A stretch of 9,455 nucleotides of DNA from JBJEFI01 sp051873875. Lineage in GTDB: Bacteria; Bacillota; Bacilli; Bacillales; Bacillaceae_G. The position numbers and the translations under genes are program-made. The stretch is from assembly GCA_051873875.1 (NCBI GenBank), contig JBJEFI010000081.1, positions 1 through 9,455 of the forward strand. Direction: 5' to 3'. Shown piece after piece: positions 1 through 5,233 of the stretch (its first letter is position 1; each line of letters begins with the position of its first letter). The notes below the pieces were generated by a model, which saw only the letters and a list, made by a program, of their open reading frames with translations, was not told the origin of the DNA and did not search any database.

Positions 1-1
1 T

Positions 2-1612
2 CTGCAAGATGTCTTTGGTCAAACATTGACCAATCATCCTACGTTGATTCATGATACGTCCAATTTATATGCATTGAACTTGGATCCTGTTCAAGCTGCT
101 GCCGAATATAAAGAACGTGTGATTGCGCCCTATAAAGGAAAGTTGCCTGATACGGTACTTGCCACAATGGAAGAACAAATGTCAGGTGCTTGTACGGTGG
201 AGATTGCGGCATTCAACCAATTTTCATCTCTACTGACCGACAAGAAGATAACCGATGAATACGATGTGATTGTGTTTGATACGGCACCGACAGGACATAC
301 CTTGCGCTTGTTGCAACTGCCAACTGCCTGGTCGGGCTTTTTGGAAGATAATACGAATGGCGCTTCTTGTTTGGGACCACTGGCAGGACTGGAAAGCCAG
401 AAACAAATGTACAGTGACGCGGTGAAGGTTCTTTCCGATGCTGATCAGACAACGTTATTATTGGTCAGCCGTCCAGAAGAAGGTCCTTTACGAGAAGCTG
501 CACGGGCTTCCACTGAACTGAAAGAAATCGGGATAGGCAACCAGCAAGTAATCATCAATGGTCTATTTGAACAAACGGCGTTGAAAGACCATTATGCTAA
601 GACCATGTATGAAAGACAGCAGAAAGCGTTGCAGGAAATCCCGACAGAACTATCACTGTATCCTATTTATTATTTGCCTTTGGCACCTTTCTCCATTACA
701 GGCACTGACCAAATGGAAAAATGGTTGAATCATGATTTTGAGATGGCTTCTGTGGAAACAGAGAAAGAGCCGCTATCGTATCAATCGGTTCAGGATATGC
801 TTGATTTTTATGAAGAGCATCAACAAAGGGTCATCTTCACGATGGGGAAAGGTGGCGTCGGAAAAACTACGATTGCTTCCCTCATTGCCCTAGGCTTGGC
901 AGAGAGAGGTAAAAAAGTCCATTTGACCACTACGGACCCTGCCGCCCATGTTGCTTGGACATTAGGAGAAAATGGGCTGCATGAAAACTTGTCCATCAGC
1001 TCCATTGATCCTAAAAAAGTGGTTCAGGAATATAAGGATGAAGTTATTTCTAAAGCCAGTGAGACTATGGATGAAGACGGATTAGCTTATATCAAAGAAG
1101 ATCTTGAATCACCGTGCACAGAAGAGATTGCCGTTTTTCGAGCATTCGCAGACGTGATTGCGGTATCCAAAGATCGGATTGTAGTCATTGATACCGCACC
1201 TACTGGGCATACTCTTCTGTTATTGGATGCATCAGAAGCCTATCACAAAGAGATTTCCCGCTCTTCTGGTGAAATCCCTGAATCTGTTCGGGAGTTGCTA
1301 CCAAAGCTCCGTGATGAATCATACACTAGCATTGTCATCACTACGCTGCCAGAAGCAACACCAGTCTTCGAAGCCACTCGATTGGAAGAAGATTTGCAAA
1401 GAGCGAATATTGCCATCCACTGGTGGGTAATTAATCAAAGTTTCTATATCACGGATACCCAGGACACCATTTTGGCCCAAAAAGCGCGGGCGGAAAAGAA
1501 CTGGATTCAACGAGTCCGTGAATTATCGAATGGAAATATGGTGATTATCCCTTGGAGCATACAGGAACCAAAAGGAACAGAAGGACTGAATCATCTGTTA
1601 CAAACCAACTAA
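2..1612 (+). CDS. arsA: Arsenite-transporting ATPase ArsA, 5'-truncated by window edge
   Basis: Catalytic subunit of the arsenite efflux pump: a cytosolic ATPase that binds As(III)/Sb(III) and drives the ArsB channel. The reading frame is open from base 2 (LQDVFGQT...), so the true start and the first P-loop lie upstream; the TTG at 26 is only an internal codon. Two homologous halves are visible. The N-terminal half has the DTAPTGHT motif (nt 278-301). The C-terminal half has the P-loop GKGGVGKTT (nt 845-871) and a second DTAPTGHT (about nt 1190-1213). The three cysteines forming the metalloid site in the E. coli plasmid R773 enzyme (C113, C172, C422) appear to be matched by Cys codons at 191 (SGAC), 368 (GASC) and 1115 (ESPC), so the pump ATPase looks functional. 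21 bp separate it from the next gene, so they are probably co-transcribed. Confidence 0.96.
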   Translation: MQDVFGQTLTNHPTLIHDTSNLYALNLDPVQAAAEYKERVIAPYKGKLPDTVLATMEEQMSGACTVEIAAFNQFSSLLTDKKITDEYDVIVFDTAPTGHTLRLLQLPTAWSGFLEDNTNGASCLGPLAGLESQKQMYSDAVKVLSDADQTTLLLVSRPEEGPLREAARASTELKEIGIGNQQVIINGLFEQTALKDHYAKTMYERQQKALQEIPTELSLYPIYYLPLAPFSITGTDQMEKWLNHDFEMASVETEKEPLSYQSVQDMLDFYEEHQQRVIFTMGKGGVGKTTIASLIALGLAERGKKVHLTTTDPAAHVAWTLGENGLHENLSISSIDPKKVVQEYKDEVISKASETMDEDGLAYIKEDLESPCTEEIAVFRAFADVIAVSKDRIVVIDTAPTGHTLLLLDASEAYHKEISRSSGEIPESVRELLPKLRDESYTSIVITTLPEATPVFEATRLEEDLQRANIAIHWWVINQSFYITDTQDTILAQKARAEKNWIQRVRELSNGNMVIIPWSIQEPKGTEGLNHLLQTN

Positions 1613-1633
1613 AGAGAAATTGGAGGAAGAATA

Positions 1634-1918
1634 ATGAATATTACAGATCAAGCGAAAGGCTATATTCAACAAGCCATGAAGGATAATGATGTATCGACTT
1701 TACGATTTTACGGGATTGCAGGATGCTGCGGTGTGAATTTAGGGGTCGCTTTGCAAGAAGCCGAAGAGAAAGATAGTGTGGAAGAAATTAATGGGGTAAA
1801 AGTAGCGATACACCCTGATGTCCAAGACCAATTAAATGGTGTGACTGTGGACGTGGAAGAAGAAAACGGAGAAATGGGCATTGTCTTAAATGGCTATGAC
1901 ACTAACTCCTGTTGCTGA
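1634..1918 (+). CDS. HesB/IscA-like small protein
   Basis: A 94-aa protein that resembles the HesB/IscA (Fe-S_biosyn) fold family: beta-rich, with a central Cys motif IAGCCGVNLG (C31, C32) and a C-terminal NSCC (C93, C94). In true IscA the cluster ligands are one central Cys and a C-terminal CGC; here both positions are vicinal Cys pairs. It looks closest to the HesB-related small-protein group that includes selenoproteins, with Cys in place of Sec. A strong site (TGGAGGAAG) precedes the ATG by a normal spacing. Its place between arsA and arsM suggests arsenic-related work, either protecting or repairing Fe-S centres or binding As(III) through its dithiols. Both roles are inference; the family call is from memory of motifs. 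Confidence 0.8.
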   Translation: MNITDQAKGYIQQAMKDNDVSTLRFYGIAGCCGVNLGVALQEAEEKDSVEEINGVKVAIHPDVQDQLNGVTVDVEEENGEMGIVLNGYDTNSCC

Positions 1919-1980
1919 GCCTTTATGAGCCGAAAGGCAAATTCACATGAAACCGCCGAACATTTTGACGGCTCCATGTG
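1919..1980 (+). other. Two hairpins in the hesB-to-next-gene gap
   Basis: Directly after the HesB-like stop codon lies GCCTTT/AAAGGC (1919-1924 with 1933-1938, 8-nt loop). A second imperfect hairpin follows: outer arms CACATG/CATGTG (1944-1949 with 1975-1980) and inner arms GCCG/CGGC (1955-1958 with 1969-1972). Neither is followed by a T-run, so they are not convincing intrinsic terminators. They could stabilise or process the polycistronic mRNA, or lower read-through to arsM. Confidence 0.4.
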
Positions 1981-2043
1981 GATGACTTATTAGTCAATCG
2001 ACACTGTTTCATAAAAACAAGAAAATGCGGGGTGTCTCTTTTG

Positions 2044-2277
2044 ATGCAAGAATTACTTGTTTTTGGTGTCATCTTTGTGATGGTGCTCATGTGTTTGCAT
2101 GTGATTGTTGTGGCAAGGAAAACTCAACTGGGGGACCATCTTTTTTTGATGTGGCTTGTGGCTGTCTTTTTGACAGGGCCCATTGGCTATCTTGTATTCT
2201 TAGCAACGAAGAAACACACCCGAGACCTAGAAGTTGGGAAGCATTATGAGGATAAGAAGGGGATGGAAGAAAAATGA
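2044..2277 (+). CDS. Small two-helix membrane protein, PLDc_N-like
   Basis: A 77-aa protein with two hydrophobic stretches: residues about 4-23 (LLVFGVIFVMVLMCLHVIVV) and about 32-53 (HLFLMWLVAVFLTGPIGYLV). A charged, Lys-rich tail probably lies in the cytoplasm. The arrangement helix - short basic loop - helix with W..V....GPIGYL resembles the PLDc_N small membrane domain; this is a pattern resemblance, not a search result. The ATG at 2044 was chosen because a GGGGTG site lies 9 nt upstream; TTG at 2041 (6-nt spacing) is an alternative. The frame stays open back to 1978, but no site supports that start. Its stop overlaps the arsM start (ATGA), implying translational coupling with arsM. Function unknown; it may be a membrane partner in the ars operon. 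Confidence 0.65.
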   Translation: MQELLVFGVIFVMVLMCLHVIVVARKTQLGDHLFLMWLVAVFLTGPIGYLVFLATKKHTRDLEVGKHYEDKKGMEEK

Positions 2278-3077
2278 GCGATATAAATAAGGACCAAATT
2301 CGGGATAATGTTCGGGACAATTATAAAAAAATTGCTTTAAAGGTCATTGATAATACAGGCTGTTGTGCACCTAGCTGCTGTTCTCCAGATGCAAATCAAA
2401 CTATTTCCGTCGAAGAGATTTCACAAAAGATGGGTTATACGGTGGAAGAATTGCAGAATATCCCTGACGGTGCCAATATGGGGTTAGGCTGCGGTAATCC
2501 GCAAGCAATCGCTAACTTAAAAGAAGGCGAAACCGTTTTGGATTTAGGGAGTGGCGGCGGATTTGATGCATTCTTGGCTGCACCTAAAGTCGGTAAATCA
2601 GGGAAGATTATTGGAGTCGACATGACACCTGAAATGATAACAAAAGCCCGCAATAACGCTCGTAAAAATCAGTTTGAAAACGTGGAATTTCGTTTAGGGG
2701 AAATTGAACATTTACCAGTTGCCAACGAAGTGATCGATGTCATCATGTCCAATTGTGTAATCAATCTTTCACCAGATAAGAAAAGCGTATTTGAAGAAGC
2801 ATACCGTGTCTTGAAGCCTGGTGGCCGATTGGCCATTTCAGATGTGGTCATGACAGCGAGCCTACCTAAGGAACTGCAAACAAATATGAACCTGTACTCA
2901 GGTTGTATCTCGGGTGCTTCGACCATTGAGGACTTAACGTCTCTTATGAAGGAAGTGGGTTTTCAAGAAATATCGATTGTGCCTAAAGATGAATCAAAAG
3001 AGTTTATTAAAGAATGGGCACCTGGCCATAAAGTAGAAGAATACATTGTATCAGCGATCATTGAAGCCACGAAATAA
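2274..3077 (+). CDS. arsM: Arsenite S-adenosylmethionine methyltransferase ArsM
   Basis: A cytosolic enzyme that methylates As(III) with S-adenosylmethionine to mono- and dimethylated trivalent products. It has 267 aa, normal for bacterial ArsM. The SAM-binding motif VLDLGSGGGFD is at residues 88-98, followed by the acidic-end motif GVDMTPEM (114-121). The three cysteines conserved in ArsM enzymes are present: C73 (GLGCGNP), C161 (MSNCVINL) and C211 (YSGCISGA). An extra N-terminal cluster CCAPSCC (C30, C31, C35, C36) provides more thiols, as in many bacterial homologues. The ATG overlaps the preceding stop by 4 bp, with GGGGATGGAAG just upstream. Its product, trivalent methylarsenite, is more toxic than arsenite, so an exporter is needed; the DUF318 permease encoded downstream is a good candidate. 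Confidence 0.96.
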   Translation: MSDINKDQIRDNVRDNYKKIALKVIDNTGCCAPSCCSPDANQTISVEEISQKMGYTVEELQNIPDGANMGLGCGNPQAIANLKEGETVLDLGSGGGFDAFLAAPKVGKSGKIIGVDMTPEMITKARNNARKNQFENVEFRLGEIEHLPVANEVIDVIMSNCVINLSPDKKSVFEEAYRVLKPGGRLAISDVVMTASLPKELQTNMNLYSGCISGASTIEDLTSLMKEVGFQEISIVPKDESKEFIKEWAPGHKVEEYIVSAIIEATK

Positions 3078-3120
3078 ACTTATGTCGGTTTCTAACCAAG
3101 TAAAAAGGAAGTGAAGCTAA

Positions 3121-3321
3121 ATGACTGTCCATCATGCTGGAACTTTATCCGTTGAGTACTTCAACTCCTATATGACCCTTTTGATCCATTCACGGGAGTT
3201 CACAAAAGAAGAGGTTCGTACCTATATGGAGAGCCATTTTTTTAAAGGAGATCCCCTGCTGTTTGGGCAACATACGTATCAAAGTTTCTTGACGGCCTTT
3301 GAACAATTGGAAATGGAATGA
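3121..3321 (+). CDS. Hypothetical 66-aa protein, last gene of the ars operon
   Basis: Not recognised. It encodes a 66-aa soluble, probably helical protein with no cysteine, signal peptide or membrane segment. The sequence is rich in aromatic residues and His (MTVHHAGTLSVEYFNSYM near the start, YMESHFFKGDP in the middle). It is probably a real gene because a good ribosome site (AAGGAAGTG) precedes the ATG at normal spacing, it follows arsM after only 43 bp on the same strand, and a terminator begins seven bases after its stop. The absence of thiols argues against direct As(III) binding through cysteine. Role unknown. Confidence 0.65.
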   Translation: MTVHHAGTLSVEYFNSYMTLLIHSREFTKEEVRTYMESHFFKGDPLLFGQHTYQSFLTAFEQLEME

Positions 3322-3327
3322 CTGATG

Positions 3328-3378
3328 AGAAGAGAGAATAGATGTGGCATTTTCATATTCTCTCTTCTTCATTGTTTT
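3328..3378 (+). terminator. Intrinsic terminator of the ars operon
   Basis: A perfect 13-bp stem (3328-3340 with 3356-3368; arms AGAAGAGAGAATA and its complement) encloses a 15-nt loop and is followed by the T-rich stretch TCATTGTTTTCTTT. It lies just after the 66-aa gene and separates the ars operon from the marR1 unit. Confidence 0.8.
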
Positions 3379-3406
3379 CTTTGTAAATGGCTAGCCTAAA
3401 ACAGGA

Positions 3407-3453
3407 TTTTTTTAAAAAAATACTTGCAAAATGCAAATAAAATAAGATATGAT
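3407..3453 (+). promoter_or_regulatory. Promoter of marR1 with T7A7 upstream tract
   Basis: The -35 element TTGCAA (3424-3429) and -10 element TATGAT (3448-3453) are 18 bp apart. A symmetric T7A7 run (3407-3420) lies immediately upstream and may act as a UP-like or bent element. The -35 is embedded in operator O1, so regulator binding should block RNA polymerase. The layout repeats that of the marR2 promoter. Confidence 0.7.
3421..3439. promoter_or_regulatory. Operator O1, TTGCA-N3-TGCAA
   Basis: The inverted repeat TTGCA-AAA-TGCAA (3424-3436) has outer TA/TA pairs beyond one mismatch. It covers the marR1 -35 element. A 21-bp stretch from 3421 is identical to operator O5 in front of marR2, which supports recognition by the same or sister MarR proteins. 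Confidence 0.75.
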
Positions 3454-3483
3454 GAGGTTGCGCAATCATGCTAAGATAACGAT

Positions 3484-3506
3484 TTTATTTGCAATTTGCA
3501 AATAAA
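3484..3506. promoter_or_regulatory. Operator O2, perfect 23-bp palindrome
   Basis: A perfect inverted repeat with 10-bp arms TTTATTTGCA and TGCAAATAAA around the centre ATT. It is the most symmetric copy of the operator in the window and lies between the expected transcription start and the marR1 ribosome site, 65 bp centre to centre from O1. Binding here would act as a roadblock or allow looping with O1, giving tight autoregulation. Confidence 0.8.
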
Positions 3507-3515
3507 TAGTCTGTT

Positions 3516-3995
3516 TTGGAGGTGTGTTTCGTTGAAGACATAAGGGAACTGTTTCAACTGTTCATGAGAAGATTTGGTGTTTTTAATAAGGATTTTTATC
3601 AAGCTGAGGGTCACCATATTTCTTTAGTACAAAGCCACATTTTGTATGAGATTGATTGTCAACATCATCGATCTATCCAGCAAGTCGCTGACACGTTAGG
3701 AATAGATATTACAACATTTAGCCGCCAAATACAAACATTGATTAAAATGAACCTGGTCAAAAAGATCCCTGAGCCGAGAGACCGACGCATTTATCTCCTG
3801 TCTTTAACGGCTGAAGGAAGGCAAGTGGCTAATGCCATTGACCAACAGATGAACACCTACCTAGAAGAATTGTTCTCTAAGATGAGCGATTCGGAACAAG
3901 ATATGGTGATTCAATCCATTCGCTTATTGAATAAGAGTATGGAAGGTACAAAAAGGTGTTGTTCTACTCCTCTGGCACAAGACAACTCCGTTTAA
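3516..3995 (+). CDS. MarR-family regulator (marR1), start codon abnormal
   Basis: A winged-helix MarR-type repressor of about 155 aa. The helix-turn-helix region is SIQQVADTLGIDITTFSRQIQTLIKMNLV by family pattern (written here in parts: SIQQVADTLGID, TTFSRQIQTL), followed by the wing with DRRIYLLSLT. A Cys-Cys pair lies near the C-terminus (KRCCSTP). It aligns without gaps to marR2 at the right of the window, roughly two thirds identical by eye, so the two are duplicates; the N-terminal CC of marR2 is FY here. The start is unclear. The frame contains TTG 3516 (no ribosome site) and GTG 3522 (inside the site). The codon matching the marR2 ATG is TTG 3532, 7 nt after GAGGTG, but it is out of frame by one base. 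Four operator copies flank the gene, implying autoregulation and control of the permease. Confidence 0.88.
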   Translation: MEVCFVEDIRELFQLFMRRFGVFNKDFYQAEGHHISLVQSHILYEIDCQHHRSIQQVADTLGIDITTFSRQIQTLIKMNLVKKIPEPRDRRIYLLSLTAEGRQVANAIDQQMNTYLEELFSKMSDSEQDMVIQSIRLLNKSMEGTKRCCSTPLAQDNSV

Positions 3996-4014
3996 TACTT
4001 GCGTTTTGCAAGTA
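3996..4014. promoter_or_regulatory. Operator O3 upstream of the permease
   Basis: The inverted repeat TACTTGC-GTTTT-GCAAGTA has perfect 7-bp arms and begins at the base after the marR1 stop codon. Its core TTGCG-TTT-TGCAA matches the other operators except for one base. Confidence 0.65.
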
Positions 4015-4020
4015 AATTAG

Positions 4021-4033
4021 TTGCGAAATGCAA
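4021..4033. promoter_or_regulatory. Operator O4 upstream of the permease
   Basis: The core TTGCG-AAA-TGCAA is 22 bp centre to centre from O3, about two helical turns, so two repressor dimers could bind the same DNA face side by side. No convincing -35/-10 pair was found between marR1 and the permease. The pair may therefore control read-through from the marR1 promoter or a weak unseen promoter. Confidence 0.6.
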
Positions 4034-4054
4034 ATATTTTTTGAGGTGAAATAC

Positions 4055-4921
4055 ATGTTTTTAAACATCATTCAACAGTTCTTAATTATTGCTCTAGAAT
4101 TAACGGCTTTATTTGTTGTTATTGCTTTTGCAGTCAATCTCTTACAAGCGATTGTCCCTTACGACAAAATCAATAAATATTTATCAGGAAAGAATACGTT
4201 ATTAGGCATTATCGCCGCTTTGGTCTTTGCCTTTGTTACCCCTTTTTGTTCTTGTTCGACCATTCCAGTAGTCGTTAATCTGTTGAATAAGAAAGTACGC
4301 TTCGGCATTGTCATGGTGTTCTTATTTTCTTCACCATTACTTGACCCTACGATTATTACATTGATGGCTACCATTCTTGGCGTTAAAGTAGCCATAACAT
4401 ATATCATCCTTACAGCCGTCTTTTCAGCTATTGTAGGAATGCTTCTAGAGAAATTCGGCTTTGAAAAAGCCGTGAAACAAGTGAAGATGAGTGGATTTAA
4501 TGAAAATGAACTGAAATTTAGTTTTAAACAGGCTTTAAAAGAAACGGGAGCTCTAATGAAAACCGTTTATCCGTATCTGTTAATTGGTGCAGCTATCGGT
4601 GCTTTCATCCACGAAGCAGTACCGACTGAATGGATTGCCACTTACTTCAGTGGAGATAAATGGTGGTTAGTTCCGATTGCCGCTGTGATTGGTATTCCTT
4701 TGTATGTCCGCATTGAAACCATGATTCCGTTATCAAAAATTCTGATTGCTAAAGGGATGGCTTTCCCTCCTGTCATGGCTTTAATGATTGGATCGGTCGG
4801 CGCCAGTATTCCTGAGGTAACGTTGCTGAACTCTATATTTCATAAGCGTTTAGTTGTGGCCTTCGTAGTGTCGGTTATTGTTATGGCTACCTTATCGGGC
4901 TATCTATTCTATATCATTTAA
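4055..4921 (+). CDS. ArsP/DUF318-family permease
   Basis: A 288-aa inner-membrane permease of the DUF318 (ArsP_1) family, with about eight hydrophobic segments. The hallmark is TPFCSCSTIPV at residues 62-72 (C65, C67) in a membrane helix; the second half carries GIPLYVRIETMIPL (213-226) and GSVGASIPEV (246-255). Members of this family include ArsP, which exports trivalent organoarsenicals, and the SO_0444 group linked to Cu/Zn efflux, so the substrate is not certain. Proximity to arsM favours methylarsenite. ATG 4055 was chosen because GAGGTG lies 6 nt upstream; the in-frame ATG at 4028 lies within operator O4 and has no ribosome site. The Cys-Cys peptide gene follows after 15 bp. Confidence 0.9.
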   Translation: MFLNIIQQFLIIALELTALFVVIAFAVNLLQAIVPYDKINKYLSGKNTLLGIIAALVFAFVTPFCSCSTIPVVVNLLNKKVRFGIVMVFLFSSPLLDPTIITLMATILGVKVAITYIILTAVFSAIVGMLLEKFGFEKAVKQVKMSGFNENELKFSFKQALKETGALMKTVYPYLLIGAAIGAFIHEAVPTEWIATYFSGDKWWLVPIAAVIGIPLYVRIETMIPLSKILIAKGMAFPPVMALMIGSVGASIPEVTLLNSIFHKRLVVAFVVSVIVMATLSGYLFYII

Positions 4922-4936
4922 AGGAGGTGATTTCAC

Positions 4937-5113
4937 ATGTTCAAGTGGTTTAAAAAGACAAAGGAAGAAAAAGATTGTTGTGGAGTAAAGATTGAAGAAG
5001 TAAAGCCTCAAAAATTATCATGTTGTAATGTGAAAATTGAAGAGGTTAAAGAAGAGAAGGAATTGAAAGTGGATGCTGCTTCTTCACCATGTTGCTCTTC
5101 TAAAACGGAATAA
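4937..5113 (+). CDS. 58-aa Cys-Cys repeat peptide, putative metal(loid) binder
   Basis: A short gene with a near-perfect ribosome site (AAGGAGGTGA, 6-nt spacing) starting at the permease stop codon, so it is clearly translated and coupled to the permease. The product is highly charged and has three vicinal Cys pairs: C14-C15, C29-C30 and C52-C53. Two of them lie in a 15-residue repeat beginning CCGVKIEEVK and CCNVKIEEVK. The N-terminus MFKWFKKTKEEK is basic and aromatic and might touch the membrane. No enzyme fold is visible. It resembles small 'CC-motif' putative metal-binding proteins found beside permeases in Bacillota, but I know of no firm function. Likely role (inference): a dithiol chaperone or buffer that hands As(III), methylarsenite or a soft metal to the permease. 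Confidence 0.88.
   Translation: MFKWFKKTKEEKDCCGVKIEEVKPQKLSCCNVKIEEVKEEKELKVDAASSPCCSSKTE
4976..5065 (+). repeat. Two 45-bp in-frame tandem repeat units
   Basis: Units 4976-5020 and 5021-5065 encode CCGVKIEEVKPQKLS and CCNVKIEEVKEEKEL. The DNA of the two units is diverged at several third positions, so the duplication is not very recent and the CC-x-VKIEEVK pattern has been kept by selection on the protein. Confidence 0.75.
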
Positions 5114-5122
5114 TGTATAAGG

Positions 5123-5163
5123 AAATGGTGCGTACTTTTCAATGTACGCACCATTTTTGTTTT
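5123..5163 (+). terminator. Strong intrinsic terminator after the CC peptide gene
   Basis: A 13-bp stem (5123-5135 with 5144-5156; core GGTGCGTAC/GTACGCACC) with an 8-nt loop is followed by TTTTTGTTTT, counting the T's shared with the stem. It ends the marR1-permease-peptide unit. Read on the minus strand it has only a short T-run, so it could be at most a weak stop for the convergent gshF transcript; no other gshF terminator was seen in 5164-5233. Confidence 0.88.
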
Positions 5164-5233
5164 AGCATATATAAGAAACACTTTGAACTTATTAAATTCG
5201 TTTATAATCTGAATAAATAAACTCTGCTACAAA

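Noticed and set aside
820..1005. Minus-strand open frames inside arsA and similar ones inside arsM, the permease and gshF
   Set aside because: They lie antisense to strongly conserved genes and have no translation signals of their own.
2025..2249. Alternative open frame overlapping the small membrane protein
   Set aside because: It is out of frame with the two-helix protein, has no suitable ribosome site, and its composition is not protein-like; the other frame has two clear helices and couples to arsM.
3391..3398. GGCTAGCC 8-bp palindrome downstream of the ars terminator
   Set aside because: Short, isolated palindrome with no partner copies or nearby elements.
3458..3465. TTGCGCAA palindrome between O1 and O2
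   Set aside because: It has the half-sites but without the 3-bp centre found in all the other operators; too short to call a site.
4028..4054. Upstream ATG as permease start
   Set aside because: It lies inside operator O4 and lacks a ribosome site; ATG 4055 has GAGGTG 6 nt upstream.
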